A DNA stretch of 64,000 nt from Paratinospora sagittata (Eukaryota; Streptophyta; Magnoliopsida; Ranunculales; Menispermaceae). This document shows, in pieces, positions 25,601-36,757 of the stretch. The stretch lies in NCBI GenBank assembly GCA_035771175.1, contig CM069598.1:2757931-2821930 (forward strand). The letters run 5' to 3'. Position 1 is the first letter of the stretch. Each line of letters opens with the position of its first letter. The notes under the pieces were generated by a model that did not search any database, was not told the DNA's origin, and saw nothing but the letters and a program-made list of their open reading frames with translations. The translations under genes were made by a program, and so were the position numbers.

Positions 25601-28600
25601 AGCTGCTAAACAGTTATCCTCAACCTGCAAATCCTTCCTTGACTTGATGTGTTTCTCAAAGAATGAATCAAAATGATTAAAAAGATCAACCCAATGATGA
25701 AAATCTCCCTGCATAGAGAAGCATGAAATTCGTGTCACTCAAAGTCAATGTCAGAAGCCATTAAATCATAAAGGTCAGGATCAACTACCTTATCAAACTC
25801 CCAGGAAAAACCTTTTAGGGGTTCGTCAATGCTCTCAAGCGGAACAGCTGTAACGCTATCAATAAAAGATCTGATTTTTGGAGGCTGGAACAAAAAAGAA
25901 CATACAAGAACTGTCAAATTTGTGGAAGTTTGAAGATGCATGAATCACAAATTAATAACTTTTAGGCTCACATCAGTTAAGAAAAATAACAACAAAATAG
26001 GACAAAATGGAATCTGTGAGATCTAATAAATAATTACCGTATGAACCACATGAAATATTAAATTTGCAACGAGCATGTAAAATTTATTCTACAAAAATGG
26101 AACCTGTAGCACAATAATGTTGCCCTCAACCACAGTCAATGGGTGTGGGTTTTCAATAAAACTACATGATTCACTTTTGCACAAAAAAGGCCAATTCAAA
26201 ACAAAGGCCAAAGTAATTTCCGTCTTCAGTTACATGCTCAGACCCAGGTTCACTGTTCAAACAGTGTAGATGGTTACAACAAACACTCAGGCAGTCTTAA
26301 CACTAACACCAGATGGATCGGAAAGGCGAGACTACTGACTACTGGCTCCATACAAATTAGTTCGTTTTTTTCAGAAAAGAAAATCTAATGCACACTGCAT
26401 AAGATCAACGCGAGATTACTCCATAGTCCATCTACCGGCACAGAAAAGGCTAAACAGAAATATCCAAAAGTAATGGCAGTTATGTCAGAAGCTCGGACCC
26501 AGGTTCACTGTTTCATGGTGTAGTGTGGTTAGTGGTTACAACTATGGACAAATAATAAAGTAGCCTAAACTACCACTAGAGTGATCTGATGGTACTATAG
26601 CAGTGACACCCATAGCTATCAGAATTGTGAATTGAAATCAAATTGTTTGTGAATTGGCAAATCGAATTAGGTCTAAATCGATGAATCGTAAGATTCATGC
26701 ATATTATATGAGTCATGTATAAGACACGTGTATAATTGGTCCTACACTCCTACTTGAACATCTAAAATGGGCCGATATTGCATAAGAATGATACCTTCAC
26801 AAAGATGATTATTCTTCCAAAATCTAATCAACAATAACATAATCAAATTATTCTCAATTAATATTTCATTTGTTCATTTCCAAAACCACCTTTCTCTAAA
26901 ATATGATTGCTAGTATAAGGGAGTAACCCAGGCACGAAGCTCCCATAATTACAAGGCTTGGGGAAATGACCACGTTCATAGCCTTACCTCCATATTGGGA
27001 CAGGCTAATTCTGATTCCATCTCGTGACCTCAAGGACACAATAGCACGACCTCAACAATTGCACCAAGGTTTGTCCTCCGTATGATTGTTAGGAAAGTAA
27101 TTTCAAAATGATTTTTGTTGAAGAACTCGTCCTCATAAAAATTGGTTAACATTAGACTATCTAACTAAGTTAAATGATTAAAATCATGCTTAAATGTCCA
27201 CATAAGTAATTAGATATTTCTAACATTGTCATAATACATACAAATACTTAAATTTGGAAGTTAAAATATGATACTTCAAATCTACAATATAAAAATATAA
27301 TTTTTCACTTCTAGTAAGATTTTTAAGAATCATTTGAATTGAAATGCATGAATTTTAAATGATAAGATTTTACTTTTAGATTCACCATAAGATTCAAAAA
27401 CACTTTTGAGATTCATGTCAAGGATTCATATGGATTTTCATTAAATTAATCTAAGAATAGCCCATCCACTGACATGGGGAAGGATCATAAAAATAAAAGA
27501 TAAAAACTAATGGAAGCAAAGCTAGAATCCCCAACAAAAGATTATGGTTCAATTGTTTACAAAGAAAAAATAGAACACCCTAAAAACTAGCACAAAAGGA
27601 TCTAATAGGGATGGGAAATGTTACCTAGACTCAAGTATAGGTGTCAAGTAGCAGGTACATAAATATGAAATGCCAAAGGCAGCATAATACAGTCATGGGG
27701 TTGAGTCTATAAAAAGTAAACTGAGTAAAGCATGATTGTAGTGCTACAAACAAAAACCCAAGATATCTTATTTGGTTTACATACCAGTGGCTATCATACA
27801 CAAATCATTTGGTCTTTGTTTCAAACTCTAGGGGAGTGCTTACCCTACAAAATGTCTCATCTTACACAAAACATGTTGTTGCACCAGTACCACTGATGTA
27901 GATTAAATTCCCTTAATAAATAATATTATCAGTGTTTTTATTTCAGTTAGAGTTTAGTTAGAGTTCAATTGTTGCGAATATTGCGATCCAATCCATATTC
28001 TAATCTCCTACTTGTGCTTGATATTTCAGTCATAATTTTATAAATTTGATATAAGCTTCCTCAAGTCAAGGTGACCAAAAACTGCTTCCAGGCTTAAGTT
28101 TCAATGGCATCCTGTGAGGCTTATGCCTCAACCTACATGGTGTGTATGCCTTGAAGCTATGTGAGGCTTGAGCCTTGGTGCCTATCAAAGTAAGCCTCAA
28201 CTTAAACCCATTTTTTTATTATTTTCTCCTATTTTCATTTCTTCAGTAATATGCTTATCTAAAATGCTTAAATTAACATTACATTAGAAGTTAGAACATA
28301 GATGTTTAACTCCTTTTCTTTCTTAAAGCCTTAATCTCAACTATTAGGAGTGATCCAAGTTGAAGCCTTAAGTCTAACCATTAATTGCAATAGTTGCTAT
28401 GTTTTTTCTTACAAATAACCTCATTAGATATATCCAAGCGCAAAACTATAAAACTTATTAGAAGATTGTGAGAAGTGATGAAAAAGTAATATCTTTGGAT
28501 TTTATTATGGCTAAAAAAACTTAAATCTTATAGATCTTTATTGTAATTTATGTTCGTGTTTTCAGTAACATTTTTTTAAGGAAACTAAAAGTAGGATATG

Positions 28601-31600
28601 GGGTTGTTTGGTACATGGGATTGGATGGGATTGGACTATTTTTAGTCCCAATCCCATGTTTGGTAGCCGATTAGGATGGGATAATTTTTATCCCATCAAC
28701 TTTTTTATCCCACCACAGTGGGATAAAATAGTGATGGCTCAAAGAGTGGGATAAAATTATCCCACCCTCTTCTTCCTCATTTCCTCCTTCTTCTCCCTCA
28801 TTCTTCCTTGTTTAAAAAAAAAAAAAAAAATCATCAATGGTTTTGCGATTTCGCAAAATCAGAATTTTTTTTTTTTGTAATTTAATTTTTTTTAATTACT
28901 TTTTTTTTTCAATCCCAAACATACCACCAAACACAAGATTACTCTATTTTTAATCCTATCCTATCCTATCCAATCCCATAAAAATAATCTCATCCTATCC
29001 CGCATACCAAACGGGCCCTATATGTATTAATGATGAGAATGTAAGAGCTTAACAGAGGTAATGCAAAGAAAAAAAGAAACAAAAACAGAGATGCAAAGAC
29101 AAAAAGAAACAAAAACAGACACATAACCCGACATGGGAACAAAATTGCCCCAACCTTTAAGCAAATCCCCTGGAGAGTAACACATGGACAATGAACTGTT
29201 GGCAATCCAAAAAGAGGCTAGTACTTGGGAGTTCTCCCACACCTTAATTGCATAACAAAATTTGTCATCAAAGACTTCGTTGTTCCTCTCTTTCCACAAA
29301 GACCAAATAACCGCCAAACATGCCACCTTCCAGTGATCCCTCCACGAAGGTTGTACTGAGTTCATAAAAGGGAAGATATCCAAATCCTCAACTTCTATGA
29401 AAATATTGCCCATAACTGGAAAATGCTGACACCATCTAGCCCACACCTCTCTCGCAACCGGGCATTTCCAACAAATATGCCGAACCAACTCGGAATCCCG
29501 ACAACATAGATAGCACCAATATGGGGAAAGACAAATATACGGAAAACGTTTTTGTAATATGTCTCGTGTTCCAATTCCCATGACTAGCTACCCAACCCAA
29601 GAATTTGAGATTTGATGGAACCTAGGCTTTCCATATAGAGGAAAAAGAAGGGGAGGAAATGATGGATGGAGCAAATGGATGGAGCAAATGGATGGATTTA
29701 GTTGAAAAGGAACCAGATGGTTCCCAAGGCCAAGGCACACGATCATCGTCCCCAGAAAGATGGCAGCCCTCTAGCATCCCCAATAATGATAATAAGTCTT
29801 CCTCCCCCCTAGAGCAGGAATACCTACCTAAATGTAAATGCCAAATCAATGTAGATCGACCGGAGTTCCTAAGGAAATCGTTACAGGCTTGTTTTGCAGA
29901 CGAGACCGACGGTGTAGGTCAGGGAAAAGAGGATGAAGAGTATTGTTCCCGCACCAGAGATCCTCCCAAAAACGGATGGAATCTCCCCTTCCGAGTTCGT
30001 AACTGATGAGAGGCACAGGATATATAGAAAATATGAATTTTCATGGGCTCCTAAAGGTGGCTCTAGGTGCTAAGCCTGCAACACAATGCGTGCCTCGGAT
30101 TCCATGCCTACAACATATGACCTTCCTCCACAATTGATCCCTCTCGAGTTCAAATCTCCATAACCATTTTCCTACCAACGCTTTGTTTCTAATGACGATG
30201 CTGCCAATGCCCAATCCACCCTGATCGACCTGCCTCCGAACAATGCTCCATGCAATCAGATGTGAGCCATGAGTCTTTTCATCATTTTCCCACATAAAAT
30301 CTCTCATTAATTTTTCGATCCTATCAGCCACCTTCACAGGAATTCGAAAAACTGACATATAGAAAATAGGGAGAGCATCCTAAACGGATTTAATTAATGT
30401 GCGTCTACCTCCTTTGGAGAGGAAGCTAAGCTTCCACCCATCTAGTCTCCTTGAGACCTTTGTTACCACTGAATCCCAAAAAACCATCCTAGAAGGATTA
30501 CCACTGAGAGGCATACCAAGGTATTTCAAGGGCCACGAGGAAGCGGAGCATCCACCCATGTTAGCCATAGATTCTAGCCAATCCTGACATACATTGATGT
30601 TTGCCAATTGGCTTTTAGCCAAATTAATTGGCATACCCGAAAGCCAACAAAACGTCTTCACTACCATAGAAACATTAGTAACACATCTCTCATTGCCCTC
30701 CAAAAAGAAACGTGTATTGTCAGCGAACTGAAGATGAGTGACTTCTACATTATCCCTCCCCACTTTAAAGCCCGAAATCAAGCCTGCCTCTCTGACCTTA
30801 TTCATCATCCGCCCTAAAACGTCAACAACCAGGTTAAAGAGAAAGGGAGATAATGGACAACCTTGTCTAAGGCCTCTTTCACCCACAATCTTGCCCCGAG
30901 GGCGCCCATTGATAAAGACCGAATAAGAAACTGATCTTAGACATCCCTGGCTCCATTTCCTCCATCCCACACCAAATCCTTTTTTTCTTTAGCACAAAGT
31001 CAAGGAAATCCCAGTTCGCCATATCGTATGCTTTTGCGAAATCAAGCTTGAATACAATTTCGGCCTTCTTACTGGAACAGTAATCCTCCACCAATTCATT
31101 AGCAATCAAGACAGCATCGATGATATGACGGCCTTGGACGAAGGCCAAATGATTCTCAGAGATGGTATCTTGGAGCACTCCCTTCAACCTGTTCGCCAAC
31201 ACTTTTGCAATAATTTTGTAAAGGCATGTAGTGAGGCTGATTGGTCTGAAATCTGCCACTCTACGAGAGACGTTCTTCTTAGGGATCAAACAAATGTAAG
31301 TCTCATTGGTGCATCCATTTATGATCACATTATGAAAGAACTACAACAATACCTTCATGAGATCATTTTTAATAACTTCCCAACTACTTTGAAAGAAATT
31401 CATAGTCATCCCATCTGGCCCCAGGGCCTTGGACCCCTCATAGTCAAACATGGCATGCCTCACTTCCTCAATATCAAATGGTTGCTCAATCTCCTCCCTA
31501 GCCACCTCCATGATAGGATGCCATTCAACACCGTCAACACCCTGAGCTTTGCACCCGCCAGGTGCATAAATACTTCAAAAATGGCTAAGGATCTCATTTA

Positions 31601-34600
31601 CAATAGCATCATCTCCGTCTAGGACAAACCCATCCTCATTTTCCAATCTCGAGATAGTGTTAATAGAACGTCGGCTTGACATGATTCTGTGGAAAAATTT
31701 GGAGTTAGCATCGCCATCCTTAAACCCATCGAACCCTTGCTTTGAGCATGGCTGCCTGGTCTTCTTTCAAACATAAATTCCATAGTTCAGCCTTAGCAAC
31801 AGATTTGTTCCTGGCGAGAACTTCATTCCAATTCGGTCCCCCTTCCTTTTTGTCTAACTCTGAAATTAAATCTTCCAACGCCATTCTTTTCATAACATCC
31901 CACCCCCTTAAATCTTTCCCCCGCCAATGTAGCCTAGATTTAACTAAGCGAATTGTCTGCATGAACCTATAGCCTTCCCAACCAAGCGAAGGCCCTTCAT
32001 GCCACCAATCCCCACTCACCTTTTGAACTTTGGGTGATCAATCAAACGACTGTCAAACCTAGGTGGAGATGGCCCCCACATAGGTTTAGAAGTATCAATC
32101 GTACCCCACACAAGAATCTATCAAGCCAGCAACATACCGGCTGTGTACGAAAATTGGACCATGTGAAGGAGTTATTGTGTAGTTTTTAGTAACATTAATG
32201 AAAGAGTTATTGTGTAGCTTTTAGTAACATTAATGAAAGAGTTATTGTGTAATTATAATTGTGAAGTACAATAGTCAATTATGTTATTAACTTATTATAG
32301 CAAGTACCACACATTGCAAACATTATGAAGTGCATTACATATACATCAATGGACTTTGATAGCATAGTCAACTATAGCAATCCATTGTTGCAATTAAACA
32401 ATAATTATCTTTTATGAAAATTAAAACAATTGAATCATGTTTCAAACTCAAGTCTTAACATTTTCACTTATTAAGGTATTGATTCAATAGTTTGTTTATT
32501 TTATGTGTTCTTCATTTATTAATAATTTTACATTTTCCAGAATTTTATGTGAAGTTCTTAATTTTTATGTATTTCTTTAAAAAATATAAATAAATAAAAA
32601 AAGAGTTCAAATGCCTCAAGGCTTACACCTTGCCTCACCTCATACATGCATACTTCCTTAATAATACCTCATGAGTTTTAAAACCTTGATTAAGTGAATT
32701 GTTACCTATTATTTGTTCTCTTCTTTCCTTTTTTTTTTTTCTATTCTTTCTTTGGAGAATCTTAAAAAATCTAAAGTGGCACACACATACTTGATTCCCG
32801 TGTCAGTACCATATCATATTGATCCTTAACCAAACTCAAATCAACAAAACCTTTTCCAAATATATGGAGTTAGCTATATGAAATTGCTCCCTCCACTTTG
32901 TTCTATCGAGGACCAAGTCCATAGTCATATTACAATAAAAAAAAAAATGTTTAGTAATCATAGATATAAATGTTAGTTTAGTTCTTCCTCAACCTTTATC
33001 ATTACTATAACACCATTAATTGTCTATAGGTCATGTTTCCAATTTGGTGGCATCTAACGATTTTCAGTGTATGTCTACAAACCAACTTAATTGATTCTTC
33101 CTCATTTTATCTACAATTGAGGCCTCTCCTACCATTTACTGAACCTATTTATTTCTTTTTTTGTTCTTTTCAATAGTTTACAGCATCCATCTTAACATTC
33201 ACATTTTCATTAGACCTAGTTTATTAATGTGTTCATAGTCCAACATATTGTTTCATACAACATGATGGACCTAATGCCGATCTTACTGAACTTTCCTTTA
33301 AACGTTTATAGGATCATCAATCATATAATACTGTAGAAGCACTCTTTCATATAAGCCAAACTACTTTAATTTTATAGCTCACATAATTGGGTTTTTTTTT
33401 TTTTTGAGAAGTTTGTTCATCTTTTATTTCCTTCCTAATGAATAACTAAGACAAAATACCAAAAGTTTTCACTTGATGACTTTTGATTTTCAATCTTCAC
33501 CATCTCTCCACCTGTATTTATACTTATAGTAAATTATATTTAATACATTCAATCTTAGTCTTAGTAACCTCTCTCCAAACATCTAATTTAGCAATTACTT
33601 TACTCCAAATTTAGTTTTATCAATTAACACTATATCATTCGAAAACAACAGATACCATAGAATATCTTCTTAAATATGTTTAGGCAATTCATCTATAACT
33701 TCACACCCTCTCCTATGTAGACATTACATCATGGAACAAATGTTGTCAAGGTGTCAAGACGATGCCTAGGTGATTGACCCCACTAGGTGGGGTTATACCA
33801 GAAGTCCTAGGTTCAAATCTCACTACCGACACCAAGGAGAAGGCCTAATGCTAAGCATAGGACTTTGATGGCCACTGGGGGCATGTCCCGCTTGAGTAAC
33901 CAGGACCCAAGGGATTAATTTGGATACCTTCAGTACTCAAATTAAAAAAGACATATATATCCATAAATAAGTGGCACGTCTTAATACTTGCTGTGGTGAT
34001 AACTTATAATCCATTTTCTCTCTCCTACACTTGTTTTACAAATGTAGCAAATTTGCTTGCTCTGATCTTATTAGTAGAGTCTTGGACTGGATCAGCATTG
34101 GAGATTTCAACAAATGCATTTTTAGCGGTCACAAAATTTTCCAAACAAATCAACACAATACAATGCACATGAAATAAGACAATTGCATGGTTAGCATTCA
34201 GAATTTTTCAATTTAACAAGACAGGTTCATGAATCATAACGCCTATAATGAATGCATCCCATGCCAATGTCATCTAGGCATAATTAAATTCCATTAAAAG
34301 TTCTGTAAACCGAGCAGAAGCATCTCCCGCTTAGCAGAAGCAAACACTTATTGGATCCAGGATGATTAATTACACCTTTTTCACTGCAGACCAGAATTCT
34401 AGGTTAAAGAAACATCTGACGTTACCTTCAAACACAGTAATCAGAAGCAAGAAAGACCATTATGCAAGGAAAGTGACGACTCTAAACATCAAATCAAAAT
34501 AATGCAGAATCCCTATCACAGTTTCCATTACATCCAAATGTCGAATTCTCCAAATAAAATCTGATGATTCATATCCACCAGACATTACAAGATGGACAGA

Positions 34601-34883
34601 TAAATTGACGAAAAAGGGTTACCTTTCCCGAAGTAAAATTTAATTCTATATCTATAAAGAAAGCAATTATCAAGTTATCGAGGTCACACGCTGAGAATTA
34701 AATAAAGCAACCGATCAACGAGAAAATAAAAAAATAAAAACCACAAAGATTTCCTCACTACTAAACCTACGCTTCACGATATCAAAAACGAAAAATAAAA
34801 ATAAAAATAAAATCTGAATGCCAATAAGTTGAATTGGGGAATCAACGTACCGCTTCCAAAACCCTCCTTTTCTTCAACTTCAT
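10677..34883 (-). CDS. UPL1/2: HECT-type E3 ubiquitin ligase, UPL1/UPL2-like
   Basis: Fifteen exons join in frame to 3803 codons, close to the roughly 3,650-3,680 residues I remember for Arabidopsis UPL1/2. Exons (minus): 34883-34851, 25884-25789, 25708-25502, 25280-17244, 17169-16852, 15871-15670, 15571-15285, 15204-14909, 14784-13653, 13557-13411, 13303-13223, 12755-12530, 12438-12299, 11001-10895, 10779-10677. All introns are GT-AG. N-terminal armadillo-like DUF908/DUF913 regions are followed by a UBA domain (about residues 1290-1330, [16 protein letters not shown]), a UIM (about 1340, [14 protein letters not shown]), a poly-Asp/Glu tract (about 2170-2235), three LP-x-DL/DI-x-x-EV motifs of the DUF4414/UBM type (about 2700-2790) and a C-terminal HECT domain (about 3444-3803). 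The thioester cysteine is Cys3770 in AHTCFNQL. The enzyme moves ubiquitin from E2 to substrates. UPL1 and UPL2 are close paralogues that I cannot separate here. Confidence 0.95.
11390..11735 (-). mobile_element. LINE 3'-end fragment in UPL intron 13
   Basis: On the minus strand this encodes the tail of a LINE ORF2: [13 protein letters not shown], then SLWNEI, then a stop after NWHGCLC. It is followed by a short untranslated region and an A-rich tail (AAAAAAAAGAAGAAGAAGAAA) near 11390. The framework W-x-ERNNRIF is typical of plant LINE C-termini. The frame is still open over about 55 codons, which suggests a fairly young 5'-truncated insertion. It lies in the same orientation as the UPL gene. 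I found no clear target duplication. Confidence 0.7.
16112..16575. repeat. Imperfect tandem duplication inside UPL intron 5
   Basis: Two diverged copies of about 230 bases lie side by side, about 16112-16345 and 16360-16575. Both contain, in the same order, TTTTTCAAATTCA, a TTTATCC box, a GGAGGC(A/G)GAG box, ACATTAATT followed by a T-run, AAGATGAA, and AAGTAGCCAATT. The repeat is noncoding and enlarges the intron to about 980 bases. Confidence 0.65.
28601..29018. mobile_element. MITE with GTTTGGTA / TACCAAAC terminal inverted repeats
   Basis: The left end reads GGGTTGTTTGGTACATGGG and the right end TACCAAACGGGCCC, giving inverted termini. Internal repeats of GGGATTGGATGGGATTGG type face ATCCTATCCTATCC type, so most of the 418 bases can fold into a hairpin around T/A homopolymers. 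Ends of this kind are common in Tourist/PIF-Harbinger-like MITEs. The target duplication is unclear (TAT/TAT), so the superfamily is uncertain. It lies directly beside the 3' end of the LINE. Confidence 0.6.
29019..32166 (-). mobile_element. 5'-truncated LINE in UPL intron 1
   Basis: On the minus strand the element begins at about 32166 inside the endonuclease region, with TGGTCCAATTTTCGT as in the LINE at 2.5-8 kb. It continues through the linker (32019-31720), reverse transcriptase (31328-30879 and 30970-30380), thumb (30358-30041) and a zf-RVT tail (29581-29027, with [14 protein letters not shown]). The catalytic box reads QFADNTRFF, so the second Asp of FADD is Asn. A run of T at about 30980 causes a frameshift between the two reverse-transcriptase frames. 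It lies in the same orientation as the host gene. Confidence 0.85.
32169..32250. repeat. 35-bp tandem repeat, about 2.3 copies
   Basis: GTTATTGTGTAG-TTTTTAGTAACATTAATGAAAGA recurs with a spacing of 35 bases (starts at 32171, 32206 and 32241). It abuts the truncated 5' end of the LINE, so it may have formed during insertion. Confidence 0.75.
33745..33960 (+). mobile_element. SINE-like sequence
   Basis: A tRNA-like B-box (GGTTCAAATCTC) lies about 35-40 bases after a possible A-box (TGCCTAGGTGATTGA). A unique body then ends in an A-rich stretch (AAATTAAAAAAG). This is the layout of a tRNA-derived SINE. I could not delimit target duplications, so the boundaries are approximate. Confidence 0.4.
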
Positions 34884-35420
34884 CTTGAATTAACCAAAAG
34901 AGAGCATTGGCCAGTATAAAAAACACGAGCAGAAAGCGATCGAATAGAACTCCGATTCAAATAAAAATGGATAGCGCAATCGGATTGAAGAAACGAAAAT
35001 CTTCGTCTTGTAGGGTTTTTTTTTTTTTCTTAAATTATTCTCCGGAAGATTGGATCATTGGAAGAATGAACAAACAAAAGAGAGATGAATAAAAAGATCA
35101 AAATTATGGAACGAAGATAAAATTTAGGGTTCTGAGAAGGGGTTTCGGTTGCGATCCGATCGATGAAAGGAAGAGAGAAAGAAAGAAAAAGAAGGAAGGC
35201 TAAACTACGTGAAAAAGCTGAGGAGTATCGAGTTTATACTTCGTAGCGAGGAAAAGGAAAACAACCAAGTGAAGTAAGATAGGTGGGGCAGGCCGCTTAG
35301 AAAATAAAAATAATAATAATTATGATAACAAAAAAAAAAAAAAAGGAAAAAAGAAAATCAGTTTCCCATGGTACCCTTCTTTTTTTTTTCTCTCTGATCT
35401 TCGAAATTTTTATTTTTTTA
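34884..35420 (-). promoter_or_regulatory. 5'UTR and promoter region of the UPL gene
   Basis: Upstream of the ATG at 34883 the minus strand is pyrimidine-rich (CT-rich at 35160-35215 and T-rich at 35010-35040), as in many plant leaders. No TATA box stands out, which fits a broadly expressed gene. The transcription start is inferred to lie between about 35150 and 35270. A 1-kb inverted repeat starts only about 150-250 bases further upstream. Confidence 0.4.
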
Positions 35421-36446
35421 ATTAGCAATTTTTTGGCATCTCAAATGTGTCTTTTTTTCTTTAGACGCGATTAATTCTTAGGAACTTAGACATGGCAGAG
35501 ACGTTTGAACTTATCTTTCTAACAGGAGCTAAAAAACAGGGGCATGCTCATAATCGAACTCAAGATATAGACCTTAATCTTATTTTTATTTAATTTCTCA
35601 ACTAACTGAGCTACTTCCTATTGATAAATCTTTCTAAAATATTATTACAACATTACAATATTTAGTGAATTATAAAATAAAATAAACTATGGTCACTGAT
35701 CAGTCCAGTTAATGAAAATTTTGATATTGTGCTTCCTCTCTCTGGGTTTGCTTAAGTTTTTTTTCAAGAATTTAGATAATATTTAATGTTATGTGATTTA
35801 CTTAGGATTTATTTTATTTTTATTAAGATGCTGAGTGATTATTTTTAATGTCATACAATAATAATAGAAATGAGCAGACTTTCAAATAAGAAGCTATGGC
35901 TCCAATAAAGACCACAAAACTACCCTTATTTTTATTTATTGGAGCCATAGCTTCTTATTTGAAAGTCTGCTTTAAAACCTCAAAATCTATCATTTATATT
36001 ATTATTGTATGACATTAAAAATAATCACTCAGCATCTTGATAAAAATAAAAATAAAAATCCTAAGTAAATCACATAACATTAAATATTATCTAAATTCTT
36101 GAAAAAAAACTTAAACAAACCTAGAGAGGAGACACAATATCAAAATTTACATTAAATGGACTGATCAGTGACCCAGTTTATTTTATTTTATAATTTGCTA
36201 AATATTGTAATGCTATAATAATATTTTAGAAAGATCTATCAACATGTAGTAGCTCAGTTGGTTGAGAAACTGAGTATAAGTAAGATTGAGGTTCATGTCT
36301 TGAGTTCGAGTCTGGGCGCGCCCCCCATTTATCCGCTTCCATTGGGAAGACCAGCCCAAACGCCTCTGCTATGTCTAAGTTCGGAAGAATTAATCTCACC
36401 CAAAAAAAAGACACCTATGAGATACCAAAAACTACCATAGATAAGG
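35421..36446. repeat. Long inverted repeat (arms about 490-510 bp) with a SINE in each arm
   Basis: Arm 1 (about 35421-35909) and arm 2 (35935-36446) are reverse complements over nearly their full length, separated by about 25 bases. Diagnostic pairs are GGCTCCAATAAA / TTTATTGGAGCC at the centre, GACTTTCAAATAAGAAGC / GCTTCTTATTTGAAAGTC, GGCATCTCA / TGAGATACC at the outer ends, and a shared ATTAATTCTT-AACTTAGACAT block. Scattered mismatches and small indels show it is not recent. The outer part of each arm is a tRNA-derived SINE-like sequence: A-box TAGCTCAGTTGG, B-box GAGTTCGAGTC and an A-rich tail near 36405 in arm 2, mirrored in arm 1. I saw no clear flanking duplication. Confidence 0.9.
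36240..36415 (+). mobile_element. tRNA-derived SINE-like sequence (right arm copy)
   Basis: GTAGCTCAGTTGGTTGAGAA matches the D-arm/A-box region of a tRNA, and GAGTTCGAGTC matches the B-box about 45 bases later. The unit ends in CCCAAAAAAAAG. The lack of a complete cloverleaf and the long 3' body argue against a real tRNA gene. An inverted, more diverged copy lies at about 35440-35620. Confidence 0.6.
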
Positions 36447-36757
36447 ATAGTTTTGTCATTCAATAAATATTTTAAACTTTTACAAGGTGAAACATGTAAC
36501 AATTGGGAAGAATCTTGGATGGCTTTTAATTAAATGGTACCTTTATTTTCTTGATGAGATTTGGGGAGAAATGTTTATATGAAATAAGTTAATATTCCCC
36601 TGTTACTTCCCCTTCCCCACCGTTCAAAAAAAGGTTAAGAATATTTTTTTTAACTACAATTTCTTCTTAAGAAATAGGCTAAGAATTTTTTTTTTTTTTT
36701 TGAGTTGGTCCCACTAACTGTTTTTCCCAACTTATACTCTTGATACTATTTATTAAA

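Larger units (their letters stand above)
25885..34850 (-). other. 9-kb first intron of the UPL gene
   Basis: The intron runs from donor GTACGT next to the 11-codon first exon to acceptor TTGTTCCAG before exon 2. It holds a MITE (28601-29018), a 5'-truncated LINE (29019-32166), a 35-bp tandem repeat (32169-32250), a SINE-like sequence (about 33745-33960) and two copies of a 60-80 base segment beginning near 26225 and 26490 (core GACCCAGGTTCACTGTT). The old repeat with GAGGCTTGAGCCTT-type sequence at about 28060-28220 reappears near 32600-32690 on the far side of the LINE. The remainder is AT-rich with nothing recognised. Confidence 0.85.

Noticed and set aside
36243..36312. tRNA gene
   Set aside because: A- and B-box-like motifs are present, but no complete cloverleaf or acceptor stem is seen and an A-tailed body follows, so a SINE is the better reading.
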